Assembly: GCF_029962835.1 (NCBI RefSeq)
Contig: NC_080582.1
Span: 17,554,032 to 17,618,031, forward strand
Origin: Magnolia sinica
Taxonomy: Eukaryota > Streptophyta > Magnoliopsida > Magnoliales > Magnoliaceae
DNA: 64,000 nt
Reading direction: 5' to 3'
In this document: piece by piece, positions 44,601 to 57,275 of the stretch
Layout of the letters: each line of letters opens with the position of its first letter
How positions within the stretch are numbered: position 1 is the first letter of the stretch
Program-made: the position numbers and the translations under genes
The notes under the pieces: model-generated
Told to the model about the DNA's origin: nothing
What the model saw: only the letters and a program-made list of their open reading frames with translations
Database searches by the model: none

Positions 44601-45212
44601 GTATCTAGGGTTTTCGGGTGAGAGACTCTCCATAACTTTTCTTGTAGATGGTCCCTTATAGTGTAGGTGGGCTAGAGACGGTTCTTGATCTTAGGCGTAA
44701 TCTTTGCGTGAGTTTCTCAACATTTACGCGAGATTTGTGTAGCTGATAAGTGTTGATGTGGTTGACACTAAAATCATGCAATGGATGGTCGAGGCCAACC
44801 CGAGTTGTGCCCTCGATCACATAAGTGTTGATGTTGACCTGAGCCAAGCCCTCGATCAATCAATATGAGGCCGAGCTAAGCCGAGCCATTGATTAATCAG
44901 GATGATCTCCATATGGTCGGCTTAGAGTGAGTTTCTGCGTTGATCGTCACTAGTCGATTGATCAATTTCTTGGTTTGTCTATATATGCTTGGGCATAAGG
45001 AGCGGACTCATCACCTCGGCAATACTTATCGTTCTGGACGACCATCCCCTTGATCTTGTCGAGCCTCATTTAAGAGCTCCTTGGTCCAGAAGCATGTGCT
45101 CGTGAGTCTGAGCTAACCCTATGGGTGATCAGACCATTTTTACCCATAGCAGGTACGTATGTGCTCAAAATCCACATAGGCACGGGCTTTAACTTGACAA
45201 CTCAGTAATTGA
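44601..45212. other. Possibly the rest of the minus-strand LTR; no gene
   Basis: Contains internal repeats of a CGAGCCAAGCCCTCGATCA-like phrase (44770-44890). No coding signal. Confidence 0.4.
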
Positions 45213-45375
45213 TTTTTTTTTTTTTCCTTTCTTTTTTTACACAAACACTCACAACCCGTACACACCCACACACTCACACCATAGTAGTTTTTCACCACAA
45301 TAGATACTCGAACTCATGACCTCATGTTGAAACTCTTTTGAGTTTACCTCTGTATTCAAGTTTCTCTCACTCTGG
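45213..45375 (-). mobile_element. tRNA-derived SINE, copy 4, minus strand
   Basis: On the complement: GGTAAACTCAAAAGAGTTTC, GAGGTCATGAGTTCGAGTAT (B box), GTGAGTGTGTGGGTGTGTAC and an A-rich tail (complement of the T-run at 45213-45238). Same family as copies 1-3. Confidence 0.75.
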
Positions 45376-45915
45376 TGGGCAGAGGTAGGAATTCAAACAT
45401 GGTTTAAAGACTTGGTGACTCAAACCTAACTCATTCGAATTATCGCCCAAGTGGAGGGTGACTAAGGAGTAACACGTGGTATGAAACTGGATCGGGTCCA
45501 ACTTAGTCCGAGTCGACCTGGACGAGTCACTCAGACTTGTCCACGTCTTAAAAACCAATATGAACTCATCCCCATTGTCTGGGCTGTCTGGCAATGGAAC
45601 AAATATACGTAAGACAATTCAAATGTATATCCCAGCCATGTTGTAAGCGGTGGAAAAGGGATGAGATCTACACCATTAATCACTTGTATCGATCTTGAAA
45701 TGGTGATTTTTCTTCAGATCTAGTTGACCATTTTCCTATGAGTGCCACATAATTGTGGACCCACATGATTTATTAGACAGGGCGTGCAGGTTCATGGGCA
45801 GATCTAGGTAATCAATGGTTATGATATCGCACATGCCACCCTTCAGCTGCCAATCTGCCCTCTTCAATCTATACTTGGTAAAATCATATAGAGTTCATGA
45901 AGGAGGTGCATTCTA

Positions 45916-45958
<43 letters not shown>

Positions 45959-46404
45959 TTAACATGGCAATAGAAGCCCATCAAACATGTGTCGCTCTGT
46001 GTCCCACAAATGGAGAGTAGAGACGTACGTCAACGGGTCCTTGAGTACCTGTATCTGGCTTCATTGGGTTGGAAGTAGAGGTGGGCATCGAGTCCAGTCG
46101 GACCTAGTTAGGTTCAACTGGACGCGATCCGGTATTGTGAAAATCCTAACCTGAACTCGATTCGACTCGGGACTGAGTCCAGTGGGCCTGCCTTGATCCA
46201 AACTGAATCTTGGCTCGGCTGATCCGAACTGAGTCTAACTCGCGTAGAGATACCGAGTCAGATCAAGTTAGCTACGGTTCTGATTGAGTCACCAAATGTT
46301 CAAGGGAAGCTTGTTTGAAAAGTTTGTTTGATGTTTACGCGATGGAAGCTTGTTTGAAAAGCTTATGCATTTGGAAGAGGTAAAGAAAGCTTTTTCTCGT
46401 TAAA
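45376..46404. other. Intergenic DNA with a (TTA)n run and a possible hAT end
   Basis: A trinucleotide ATT run occupies about 45916-45960. TAGAGGTGGGCATCGAGTCC at 46076 resembles hAT ends and opens a GACTCG-rich stretch to 46290; no partner end was identified. Confidence 0.45.
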
Positions 46405-46855
46405 ATTTATGGAGCCCACTGTTATATATGTGTTTGATCCATGCCATCCATCCATTTTTTCTACTCATTTTATTGTATGAGCCCAAAAATGAGATAGATC
46501 CAAAACTCAAGTGGACCACTCCATATGAGATAGAAGAAATTGAACGTTTATCGTTCATTTTTTCTTTGGGGCCACAAAAGTTTTGGATCAAGTTGATATT
46601 TGTGTTTTTTCTTCATCCATGTCTGTGTGATGCCATGAACGGGTTGGATGACAGGTGCACATCCCTGTGGGCCCTTGGCTCATTTTTACTTTCAATGGTA
46701 GACATTTACAATTCTCTTTGTTTCCTATGGTGTGATCCACTTGAAGCTTGTATCTACCTCATTTTTTTGGCTCACGCCATAAAATGGGCACGCAGAACAG
46801 ATGGACGGCATGGATCATACATATACATAACAATGGGACCCACAAATTATACTAC
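46405..46855. mobile_element. Foldback element, copy 19
   Basis: The left arm GGAGCCCACTGTTATATATG with CCATCCATCC, the box AAACTCAAGTGGACCACTCC, the centre GTGTGATGCCATGAACGGGTTGGATG and the right arm ACAGATGGACGGCATGG are present. Outer termini are not clear. Confidence 0.75.
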
Positions 46856-46997
46856 CATAATTTCAGTTCCTTTGCACATTATTTTCGCCACTGTTTTGGA
46901 GAAAATTACACCATAAATCACTTCTTTTCAAAACAGTTGTTTGTTTTCTTATTTACAGCTGGAAATAAAAGTCCTGGGATGGCATATTGAATAACTC

Positions 46998-47345
46998 AGC
47001 ACGGGAAACAGTGTGAATTGAAATTCTATCGTCGAAAATTTCATAGGGGCCATGGAACTTTTGGATCACTCTATTAATTGGTTTTTGCCTTCATCCGTGT
47101 CCGTGTGATCTTGCGAACAGGTTAGATGACAATTAAAAATCACTGTAGGCCCAACAAAGTTTCAATGATGGAAGTCATTATTCCCACTATTTCCTGTGGT
47201 GTGGTCCACTTGAGCTTTGGGCATGCTTCAATTTTCAGCTCAACTACTGAAATAATCTGGAAAAACGGATGGACAGCGTGGATATATAACCCACACACAT
47301 TCACGGTAGGCCCAACTGAGTTTACTCAATCCGATTTCTATTTCC
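46998..47345. mobile_element. Foldback element, copy 20 (GGATTGCG subfamily, left arm lost)
   Basis: From GGGAAACAGTGTGAATTGAA through the centre (GTGTGATCTTGCGAACAGG) to the right end GAGTTTACTCAATCCGATTTC, the complement of the GAAATCGGATT terminus of copies 5 and 8. Confidence 0.75.
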
Positions 47346-47440
47346 CATGAAAAAAAATATACATCAGCCGTTTGATTTCTATTTCCCATCAGAAATATAC
47401 GCCAGCTGCCTAATTTCTATTTCCCATAAGAAGTATACGC
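47333..47440. repeat. Tandem repeat of about 38-41 bp at a foldback end
   Basis: TTTCTATTTCCCAT followed by ATATACGCCAGCTGCC occurs three times in a row. The first unit overlaps the terminus of copy 20. Confidence 0.8.
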
Positions 47441-47505
47441 AGCTGCGCATATCCAGTGGCCTTTGATTTGATTTACACTAATACCAAGGAAAAAGTTTAA
47501 AATTT

Positions 47506-47942
47506 TGCAGCCCCACCATGATATATGTGTATGATCCAAACCGTCCATTCATTTTAACAGGTTATTTTAGGGCTTGAATGGAAAATAGAGTCAAATCCAA
47601 AGTGCAAGTGGACCACAACACAAGAAACAGGGGATTAAACACCCACTGTTGAAAAATTCTTGTGGGCAATAGGAGTTTTACATCAAGCTGATATTTTTTC
47701 CCCCCTTCATCTATGACTGTGTAATCATATGAACAGGTTGGATCACAGATGCACATCAGTATGGGATCCACGGATGGCTTCACATTTCAACGATGGGCGT
47801 CAATATCCCCTTGTTTTCTGTGGTGTGGTCCACTTGAGCTTATAATCTGCCTAATTTTTTGATACAAGCACTAAAATGATCTTATAAAATAGATAGATGG
47901 TGTGGATTGATCACATACATCATGGTGGGACCCACAAATTCC
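47506..47942. mobile_element. Foldback element, copy 21
   Basis: The left arm GCCCCACCATGATATATGTG with AACCGTCCATTC and right arm ATAGATGGTGTGGATTGATC, ACATACATCATGGTGGGACC bound the usual centre (ATCATATGAACAGGTTGGATC). Outer termini absent. Confidence 0.78.
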
Positions 47943-48246
47943 CCCATTCGTTTCCACCCATTTTTTTCAAAGAGCAAATTCCAAAAATCGAGGTGTAATT
48001 ATCTTATATTTCCTCTCTTTCAAAAAATGGGAATAAGTTATAATTACCTATTTACCGCGGTTTGAAAATAAACATGCCCAGTCATCTGGTGGACTACAGA
48101 AAAGTGTATAAAGTGGGCCCCACCATGGATCGAGTCAGGTTTCGGATCGGTTTGGATCCAACTGGATCGAGTTTCGGTTCGAGTCAGATCAGATTACTAT
48201 GTAACCCAAAGTCGACTCAATTGGAATTCAGATCTGGCTAGGTCTA
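47943..48246. other. Intergenic DNA; no gene
   Basis: Includes a GGATC/GAGTC-rich stretch (48125-48230). No supported feature. Confidence 0.45.
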
Positions 48247-48899
48247 TGATGTAGAGCGGGTCGCAGATACTTTTATGTCCAAGATGGACCAGAGAAGGCC
48301 CGATTTGAGGCGGAAGTCATCAAGACCGCCAGAACCTTAGCAAATCTAGCAAACCAGAATGAGTTACTTGACAACGAGCTACTTTAGCCAACCAACCCGG
48401 CATAGCCCTGTTGCCTATGCCGAATTTGCTAGATTTCATCATATCGACGGCCGAATTCCATGTTTAATTCCGTTTTTACTATAAATAGTAAGTTTTAGTT
48501 TGATTATAACTCTTCATCCGTTGGGCTTTAGGAGTTGCGCCCAACATGAAAAGTATTTAGAAATATTAGGAGAATAACGTGGTTAAGCCACATAGGACAC
48601 TTACTATAAATAGAAATTTACTATTTATAGTAAGTTACGAATTTTAGGGAGTTTTAGTTATAGTTTAATTCTTAAACTTCTTCATAGTTTTAGTATCCCT
48701 ATTTAAAGGGTTGTAAACTCGTTTATTTCAGCTATCAATCAATCAACAAGTTTCTTTAATATGTCTGAAAATTATTTTTATTTCTTTTCCTCGTGGATTC
48801 GAGAAGTTTTTGTGAAGAGTCCAGAGAAGCTCCACGGATTCGGAGTAGTTATCCTCAAGGAAGAAGGTGATCGACCTCATCACGTTCATCCCTGCGTCA
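48247..48899 (+). mobile_element. Gypsy-type LTR followed by a primer binding site
   Basis: Starts TGATGTAGAGCGGG, has a TATTTAAAGGG promoter-like word (about 48701) and ends CCTGCGTCA. TTGGTATCGAAGC right after it (48901 on) matches the TGGTATCAGAGC primer site complementary to initiator tRNA-Met. A palindromic pair CTATAAATAG/CTATTTATAG lies inside (48480-48640). Beyond it a GAGATATGCCT phrase is repeated three times (48927-49070); no polyprotein follows on this strand. Confidence 0.6.
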
Positions 48900-49145
48900 A
48901 TTGGTATCGAAGCATTCCGGTTTGCGAGATATGCCTATTTTGAGAGTAGCTCGTCTTACCCCAAAATCATATATGGTACGTCGAGTAACTCATTCTGGTT
49001 TGTGAGATATGCCTGTTTTAAGGTTCCACTGGTCTTGATGACTTCCGCCTCCGAGATATGCCTGTTTTAAGGAAGAAGGTGATGACTTACGTCTCTCTAC
49101 ATTAGTCCCCTCTACTTCAAAAGAACTCGTTCACGAGTTCTCGTG

Positions 49146-49622
49146 CTACTTCGGTTCTTGATACTTAGTCCGATGCGTCATAACGATACCCGGATCAAAA
49201 GTTATGATCAATTTACAGTCCACCTTCTTTTGGTCCAACCATGCTAGGAATGTATCTGTGACATGTTCTACATTAGATCTCTTCTCTTGGAAAAAACTCG
49301 TCCTCGAGTTACTCAAGAGACTTGGTTCATGATTCTGATATAACTTTTGATGCCGATGTTTATTAGCCCTTTTCTTGTACTTAGCATTAGGGTGTCGAGT
49401 TGGCACAATACATGTACTCATGCTCTCCTTGACTTGGCTAGTATGGATCAGTTCCTTCACTTCTGCCTTCAAGATCTCACATTCCTTTTGATAATGTGGG
49501 CAATTAGGCAGACTTATCCTTATGACAAGATCAATGTGGTTTTGTATATCTTGTGTGGGAGGCAATTTATTAAGGAGTTCATCGAGCATGATTGCCTTGA
49601 ACTCCTGCAACACTGGTTTCAA
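49146..49622 (-). pseudogene. Gypsy pol fragment (N-terminal reverse transcriptase), minus strand
   Basis: The minus-strand frame opens with LDELLNKLPPTQDIQNHIDL, then SLPNCPHYQKE and ELIHTSQVKESMSTCIVPT. This follows the known LPPxRDIxHxIDL...PxxLPNxPHYRxSPxE...GxxxxSxSPCAVP stretch at the start of Gypsy RT. After that, similarity ends and the catalytic YxDD region is absent. Orientation is opposite to the LTR at 48247-48899, so the two are not parts of one intact element. Confidence 0.75.
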
Positions 49623-51178
49623 ATCACCTGGATGTTCATAGGCTCAATATGTTCACAGGTTTGTCAAGGGCTAGGATTGCGCCAGCGAGAAAAATATGGA
49701 AAGATTCCTTTTGCGTTTTCTTTGGGTGTGAAGAAAAAGAACTTTGACTCTTGTTAAAGTTGAATGGCTAGGATAAGCTAAAATGAAGGGTTGAGATGGG
49801 AAGGAGTGGAGGCATGCGGATTGCCAGCGTGGCAAACAGAAAATTTATAACTTTGAAAGATGCCGCACACGCATCTGTTTGCATTGGAATTCATGTGCAT
49901 GCACACGTGTTTCATCATGCTGAAATAGCCTTGGTTTGGTCGAAATTGCATGCCGCTCCAGATGGACTGCTCGGATCATTGTGATAGTCCATGATAGTGG
50001 GCTACAATTCAAACAACGGACGACCGTCCATTTAAATCGTAGCCGTCGCGAAAAACGGGGGGAAGAAAATCCTCCTTTTCAGAGGATTCTTGGGTTCGCA
50101 TGGTCAAACCATGTTAATAAGTTCAGTGTGCCGTGGGAGCACCACCTTGGTGCACACAACACCTATGTGGGGTCCACTGTGATGTATTATCAAAAGATCT
50201 ACTCCAACCATATAATTTGAAAAGTCCTGTTAGGCCATTAGACCAAGGATAGGGTAGATATATAGTGTAGGTAGGCCATATTTAGTAAATTGAGTTTCGT
50301 TGTTGATTTTTGTTAATCTAATGATCAGATCGATTCTTTATTTGATCATTAGTGTTTCTTAGGGGTTTTACCCCTAACTAAATGTTAATCTTTAGTAAAC
50401 TCGGTGATCTTAGGGCCTGTTTGAAATGATCCAAGGATGGATTCGTAACTGAGTATGGTGACCTGATAAAAAGTGGATCTGCCACTTGAATGGGCCACTC
50501 AATGGGCATTTCGACATCTAATCATTAATCTCAAACAATCCAATGGTTGGAATTTGAACTAAATTCCTAATTTAGAGTGCTATAATTATTGAAAGGTATC
50601 TGGATGGTGTTTTTACCAACAATCTAACGGTCGGATCATTTCCTGATCTGCTCTTTGATGATATGATAGTCCTACTTGAGGGTTAACGGATGAGCAACTT
50701 GATTTAGGTTACTTTCAATGGTCAGATTTAAACTAGAATGAACGTGAGCAAGATAGATGCGAGTTTCTAAGTTAGGTCTTCATAGTAACACTCAGGTATT
50801 GAAAGTACGATGTGTTACTCAAACACACCCATGCTAGTGGCTCACATAGAGACTTATATGTACATACTCGTGTTGGAGGTCACATAGAGACTAAGTACAC
50901 TCATGCCGGAGGCTCACACAGATATTTAATTGAGCTAGGTTACAAACTCTATACTCAAATCTACATAAGACTTGAGTATACAATAGACTCAAAAATTAAC
51001 TCTTATTAGTTTGGTTGAGCTCCGTTAATAGCGCCTTTTTGAGATGCTCAATTAATCTTAATGCGACTTCTCTTTTGCTCCCTCGATATTTGATGTGGGT
51101 CTTTTTCAACTCTAATGATCGGCTATCTTGTAATGATGTACTTATGTGGATGTCAAGGTAATAACAGATAGGGTTGGT
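49623..51178. other. Intergenic DNA; no gene recognised
   Basis: A possible foldback piece (GTGGGGTCCACTGTGATG) lies at 50168. The remainder shows no supported element except the short repeat at 50822. Confidence 0.5.
50822..50932. repeat. Tandem repeat, about 36-bp unit, three copies
   Basis: CACCCATGCTAGTGGCTCAC, ATACTCGTGTTGGAGGTCAC and CACTCATGCCGGAGGCTCAC, each followed by ATAGAGAC- or ACAGATAT-like sequence. Confidence 0.75.
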
Positions 51179-51183
51179 CAAAT

Positions 51184-51401
51184 TGTTGGCGTGAGTTGTA
51201 TATTAGAGTGATTGTAGGAGTAAATGGTGGCTGTAATATTAGAGAGATTACAATTCCCTAATTAGAGGGTCTAGTTTTGCATGTCTAGGTGTAATATATG
51301 CGTGTAGCCTAATATAGGCCATAGCCGACTGCTACATGTAGCATTCCATCTCTGTACAATGAGATATGAAAAATACATAAAATATTTTCTACACGATGTC
51401 A
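51184..51401 (+). repeat. 5' LTR of the Copia element
   Basis: TGTTGGCGTGAGTTG to CACGATGTCA, 218 bp. ACAATGAGATATGAAAAATA near the end is shared with the 3' LTR. Confidence 0.95.
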
Positions 51402-51416
51402 TGGTATCAAAGCACG
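51402..51416 (+). other. Primer binding site (initiator tRNA-Met)
   Basis: TGGTATCAAAGCACG abuts the 5' LTR; TGGTATCAGAGC is the usual Copia primer site, with one mismatch here. Confidence 0.88.
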
Positions 51417-51478
51417 TTTGATCCCCTGCTCCTTGCTATCTGTAGCCTCCTAAACTAAAGTCTTCCTACCCTACTCCC

Positions 51479-54400
51479 ATGGCCGACACTGATTCCAACC
51501 TTGGTGAGTTTCCATCATCTTCTACCCTGATGGAACTGAGCACGAAGGTGACTGAAGCTTTGAATAAAGCCTCAATCTCGACACCGACAACAGACGTGGG
51601 TGCTGCATCTATTAGCATTAAATTGGATGGATCCAATTATGCTCTTTGGTCCCAAGTGGTTGAGATGTATATCGCAGCCAAAGATAAATTGGGATATATC
51701 AATGGTGACTTTCCTCAGCCGTCTCCAACGGATTCCACGTTCAGGCGGTGGTGAACCGACAATGCAATAGTCAAAGGATGGTTAATCAACTCTATGGAAG
51801 CCTCTCTTATCAGCGCCTTCATTCGATATCCAACTGCCAAACAAGTGTGGGATGCTATTGCCACCACATTTTTGACGGAAGTGATACCTCCCAAGTCTAC
51901 GAACTTTGGCGGCGTGTAAGCAGACTGAAGCAAGGTGGTGGTTCGCTGGAAAAGTTCTACAACGAACTGCAGGGACTTTGGCGAGAAATCGATTTTCGTC
52001 GCCTAAATCCCATGGAGTGCCCGATTGATGTGCAACACTATAACTCCATCCTTCAAGAAGATAGGGTGTATGTTTTCTTGGATGGCCTTGATGACCGCCT
52101 GGACTATATCCAGAGTGGAGTATTACAGATGCAACCTTTCCTTACGGTAGAGCAAGCATATGCCCATATCCATCGAGAAGCTGTCCGACAGGCTGTGATG
52201 AAAGCAACTGGCGGCGCGGATGACACACCCGGAATAATCTTGGCTTTTAAAAGCATCAACACTAGCTCGAGTTCTGCCTCTCATGGTGGATCTTTGTCTC
52301 TAAATAGCAGCATGTCAAATGCTAGTCCACATCAGAAGCAGAAGACCAATACAGAGGGGATAAAATGCTCTCATTGTGGGAACACTAAGCACACCCGTGA
52401 CACATGCTTTAAATTACATGGATATCCAGATTGGTGGTATGATCTTCAAGCCAAGAAGAGGCGTGATGGAGCCACTAATGATGCCATTACTGGTAAGGCT
52501 GCAGTGGCGGCAGCAGAACCACATTTGTCCCTAATTCTGACCGAATCCTCCACCTCCAATGCAGGTATGGCTCTACTTGGGTTTAAAAGCAGTGATGATT
52601 GCAACACATGGATTCTTGATTTCGGAGCAACGGACCGTATGACATTTGATGCATGGAATTTTTTTCAACATACTCTTCCTCAGCGGGCTAGTATTGCTAA
52701 TGCCAATGGGGTTATCTCTGTGGTAGAAGGGGCTGGCACTGTAATATTATCACTAGCTTTATCATTATCTAATACCTTACTTGTGCCTTCCCTTTCTCAC
52801 AAGCTAATATCTGTGAGTCAAATTACGAAAGAGCTCAATTGCACCATACCAATTTACCCAACATTTTGTCTTATTCAGGATATTCTCTCGAAGGAGATCA
52901 TTGGGCGTGGTACTAAGAGAGGGGGGAGGGGGGGGGGTCGGTTAGGCCATCCTTCGTTTGGTTATTTGCAGCATTGCGGAGCAGATTTGGATTTGGCACT
53001 GTCGGTTAGGCCATCCTTCGTTTGGTTATTTGCAGCATTTGTTTCCTGATTTATTTTTAGATTTGTCTGTTTCGGATTTTAAGTGTGAGACTTGCATTTT
53101 AGCCAAGAGTCATCGAGTACCTTATCCTTTACGTATGAATAAAAGTGAAGTTCTATTTGCTTTAGTTCACTCTGATGTGTGGGGGCCTTCCCCGAAACCT
53201 ACTTTGTCTAGTTTCCACTGGTTTGTGATTTTCGTTAATGACTGCACTCGAATGACTTAGCTATACTTATTACAACATAAGGATGACATCTTTACTATGT
53301 TTCGATCTTTTCATGATATGATTCAAACTCAGTTTTCCGTTAAGCTTCAGATTCTTAGGTCCAATAATGGTGGCGAGTATCTAAATCATCAGTTCCGTGA
53401 GTATTTCAATCATTATGGATTGATTCATGAGACATCGTGTCCTCAGACACCTCAGCAGAATGGTATTGTCGAGCGAAAAAATCGCCACATTCTTGAAACG
53501 GCTCGAGCACTTCTACTTGGGGCACATGTTCCGCACTCCTACTGGCCTGATGCAGTGGCTACTGCGGTGCACCTAATCAATCGGATGCCCTCCAAAGTAC
53601 TCGAGTTTAAGACCCCACCGCAAACTCTATCAACCTATGTCACCTTACCCATGGCACTGATGCTTCCACCTCGCGTCTTTGAGTGTGTTGCCTTTGTTCA
53701 CCTCCATAAAAATCAACGCACGAAGCTTGACCTGTGTGCTTGTCTCTGCCTCTTCTTGGGATATGCTGTCCATCAGAAAGGTTATCACTGTTACGACTCG
53801 ACTACTCGGCGCACCTATGTGACTATGGATGTTTCTTTCCATGAGACCGACACTTTCTTCTCCCCTGCATCTCATTCTTCTCTTCAGAGGAGACACGAGA
53901 TGAAGAGTTGAATTGGCTGAAGTTTGATTGGTTTGGTGGCATTGAGAATACAGAAACAATTGTATAACCCGTCTCCTGATATATCTCTTAACGATGCAAA
54001 TATATCTCATATATCTCCTGAGGCTGTAATAGTACCCCCCCACTCCTCAGTGCCTAACGACCCGTCTCCTGAGAATATCACCGAGGTAAGTTCTCCTACC
54101 ATATCCCTTGTCTCAAATAATGAGGTTAATCGTAGTTATGAGAAACCTTGCAGGCATAATCATAGCAAACCACCGAATATATACTCACCTGAGATCGAGG
54201 CATAGAAATCAAAATATCCCATTGCCAATTATGTCTCTATAGAGAGACTTTTTGAACCACTCAAGAACTTTACGAATGATCTATCTTTGCACCATATTCC
54301 TACAAGTGTTGATGAGGCATTAAAGGATCTAAGATGAGTTCAAGCAATGAAGGAAGAAATAGAGGCACTAATGAAGAACGAGACATGGATCCTTGTTCCT

Positions 54401-55819
54401 TTACCTGAAGGACAAAAGACAGTAGGGTGCAAATGAGTATTCTCTATAAAGTACAAAGTTGATGAAACAATTGAGCGCTACAAAGCATGACTAGTAGCAA
54501 AAGGCTATACTCAGACATATGGGGTAGATTATCAGGAGACGTTCTCACCAGTGGCCAAGTTAAATACTATTAGAGTTCTGTTATCTCTTGCAGCAAACTG
54601 GGACTGGCCGTTGCATCAATTCGACGTGAAGAATGCCTTCCTCCATGGAGATCTTGAGGAGGAGATCTACACGGATGTTCCTCCAGGACATAAGGCGACC
54701 TCTAGTCGAGTTGTGTATAAACTACAACGAACACTTTACAGCTTGAAACAATCTCCTCGAGCCTGGTTTGGACGGCTTAGCGTGGCTATGAGGAAGTATG
54801 GTTTTCGACAGAGTAATTCAGACCATACTCTCTTCTTGAAACATCAAGGAAGTAAGATAACAGCTTTAATAGTGTATGTAGACGACATGATTATTACGGG
54901 AGATGATCAGGAGGAAATCTTGAAACTTCAAGAACAATTGGCAGCCGAGTTTAAAATGAAAAATCTGGGAGGGCTCAAGTATTTTCTGGGGATTGAGGTC
55001 GCTAGATCCAAGCAAGGTATATTTCTTTCTTAGCGAAAATATACCCTCGACTTGTTATTAGAAGTTGGATTACTAGAATGTAAAACTGCAGATACTCCAA
55101 TAGTCCAGAATCACAAACTGGGAGAATACCCCGACCAAGTGCCAACAGACAAAGGAAGGTACCAAAGATTGGTTGGGAAGCTCATTTATCTCTCACATAC
55201 ACGACCTGATATTTCTTATGTAGTGAGTGTGGTGAGCCAGTTTATGCATTGCTCAAGTGAAAATCACATGAATGCAGTGATCTAAATCCTCATGTACCTA
55301 AAGTCCTCCCCTGGAAGAGGACTTATGTTCTTAAAGACCAATCATCTAAGGATTGAAGGCTACACAGATGCTAACTGGGCAGGAAATATTTTCGATAGAA
55401 AGTCTACCTCGGGGTATTTTACATTTGTTGGAGGGAACTTGGTGACGTGGAGAAATAAGAAACCGAAGGTAGTAGCATTATCAAGTGCAGAAGTAAAATT
55501 TCGTGGGATGACTAAGGGTCTTTACGAACTCCCATAGCTAAGAAGGCTGTTGATAGAAATTGGCTTCACTCCAAACTGTGAGATGGATATCTTTTGTAAC
55601 AACAAAGCTGCTATCGATATCTCTCATAATCCCGTCCAACATGATCGAACCAAACACGTGGAGGTAGATTGACATTTTATCAAAGAGAACCTTGAAGCCA
55701 AGATAATCTGATTCCCGTTCGTCAAGTCCGAAGATCAATTGGCAGATATTCTTACCAAAGCCGTGTGTAGCAAGAACTTTTACAACTCACTTGACAAGTT
55801 GGGCATTAGAGATCTATAG
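51479..55819 (+). pseudogene. Copia gag-pol polyprotein, many stops and frameshifts
   Basis: ATG 51479 begins MADTDSNLGEF. Gag contains ISIKLDGSNYALWSQ, a stop at 51752-51754 and a frameshift near 51870. A CCHC knuckle (CSHCGNTKHTRDTC) is at about 52366. The protease motif reads WILDFGATDRM, with Phe where the family has Ser after the catalytic Asp. A 64-bp tandem duplication (52941-53068) breaks the GAG-pre-integrase region. Integrase shows SDVWGP, SNNGGEY and TPQQNGIVERKNR; RT shows DVKNAFLHGDLEEE and YVDDMIITG; RNase H shows YTDANWAGN. From 52958 on nearly all is frame 2, with stops at 53258, 54203, 54335, 54434, 54488, 55031, 55283, 55535, 55670 and 55709, a short out-of-frame patch at about 53890-53990, and the natural stop at 55817-55819. 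Confidence 0.93.
52941..53068 (+). repeat. 64-bp tandem duplication inside the Copia pol
   Basis: CGGTTAGGCCATCCTTCGTT and the following bases through TTGCAGCATT occur at 52938 and 53002. The unit is not a multiple of 3, so it shifts the frame. A G-run of about 10 precedes the first copy. Confidence 0.88.
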
Positions 55820-55830
55820 GCACCAACTTG

Positions 55831-55838
55831 AGGGGGAG
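55831..55838 (+). other. Polypurine tract
   Basis: AGGGGGAG directly before the 3' LTR. Confidence 0.88.
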
Positions 55839-56056
55839 TGTTCGCGTGAGTTGTATATTAGAGTGATTGTAGGAGTAAATGGTAGCTGTAATATTAGAGA
55901 GATTGTAATTCCCTAATTAGAGGGTCTAGTTTTATATGTCTAGGTGTAATATATGCGTGTAGCCTAATATAGGCCATAACCAACTACTATATGTAGCATT
56001 CTATCTCTGTACAATGAGATATGAAAAATACATGAAATATTCTCTACAAGATGTCA
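55839..56056 (+). repeat. 3' LTR of the Copia element
   Basis: TGTTCGCGTGAGTTG to CAAGATGTCA, 218 bp, colinear with the 5' LTR without indels. Confidence 0.95.
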
Positions 56057-56061
56057 CAAAT

Positions 56062-57275
56062 CTCTTACAACTAATGGTATATTTGGTTATAATTTGGAGA
56101 TTCACGTAGATTGGCATTTTAGAGGATGGTAGACAAAGAATTTTCCTACGGGATTGATATCTAAGCTCTATAGAATGTAAGAGTTCATGTACATCTTCAA
56201 ACAAAGCTTAGAATGCCCATTAAAGTGATAGATCACAATGAAGATGAAATGAATCTTTTTGTATTAGAGCTTATAAGGTGTGGTAATGAGTTATATGCAC
56301 TAAGATCTCTAAAATATCAAAAATCCATCTCATTTGCAAAGTTCTGAGTAACCTATATATAAAGAAAAAGCTCCAATAGATTCATTATAGCTAGTTCGAT
56401 TGGATCGATCAAACTTTCAATTCGATTGAACTCGAATCGATACTGTCGATGGGACCTTCGATTCAATTAATAGATCATAAAAATTTCTAGTTTACTCACT
56501 GGAAAGTTTTGGTCGTTTTTGATTGGACTGTCGATTCGATCGACTCGAAACGATGGATTGTCGATTCAATCAACAAACTTCAAAATTTTACAGAATTCGG
56601 TTTCTAGTTTCAACAGATATAAACCTCTATGAGCCTAGCTAAACATTTTCATTTTAAGACTTAGGCTTGAGAAATGAATCAAATATTCTCCTATTAGGTG
56701 AATCATCTAGAGGTAAGTTGTTTTGGAACTAAATGGGTCTTTAGGACTAGGCTTACCAAGGTACCTTGATTCACCTGTGTATTCAAGCCTTGATGATACA
56801 AGTCTTCACTTGTATTTCTCTTCCAATGAGGGCTCAACTGACTCAAACACACAATGTAACATTATTGACAAACCAAGGCATTAACATTTAATGCTCGTGG
56901 TATCTATAGTAAGGCAGGTTGCATTAAAGGTAGGGCATGCATTCGGAGAACTTTGGGCCCCACTTTTACAAATTGAATCATGAGCAAATCGTCAATATTT
57001 TCTATTACACTTTTCTATTATGCTTTAGAAGTGTACTTATCAAATTCTCATGGTCTTATGATAAATGGACCAAGTTATAGTTTCACTGGATATTTAAAGA
57101 ACATAAGAGGAGGATTGGTAGGTACTAGTGTGAAACTTGAGCTAGTTGCTTCAGGTTGACCATTAACTTGAGCCCAACTCGATATCAAGAAGATCTAAGC
57201 TGCAACTTGAGATTCCAACCGAAGGTTTCAAACCCGAACCCAATATGAATTCCTCGATGGTAGCCCTAAATCGAA
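56062..57275. other. Intergenic DNA; no gene
   Basis: 56390-56580 is rich in CGATTCGAT/ATCGAATCG words and has a TATATAAAG word at 56355, which could be a decayed LTR on either strand. From 57150 CCCGAACCC-type repeats begin. Confidence 0.45.

Larger units (their letters stand above)
51184..56056 (+). mobile_element. Complete but inactive Copia retrotransposon
   Basis: Two 218-bp LTRs flank a primer site, a decayed gag-pol and a polypurine tract; 4873 bp in total. CAAAT occurs directly at both ends (51179-51183 and 56057-56061), a perfect 5-bp target duplication. I count 14 differences between the LTRs (about 6%), 12 of them transitions, so it is not a recent insertion. Short LTRs and small size suit an Ale-like lineage; that placement is tentative. 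Confidence 0.95.

Noticed and set aside
49347..49757. 136-codon plus-strand ORF
   Set aside because: Antisense shadow of the Gypsy RT fragment on the minus strand (49146-49622), whose motifs are recognisable.
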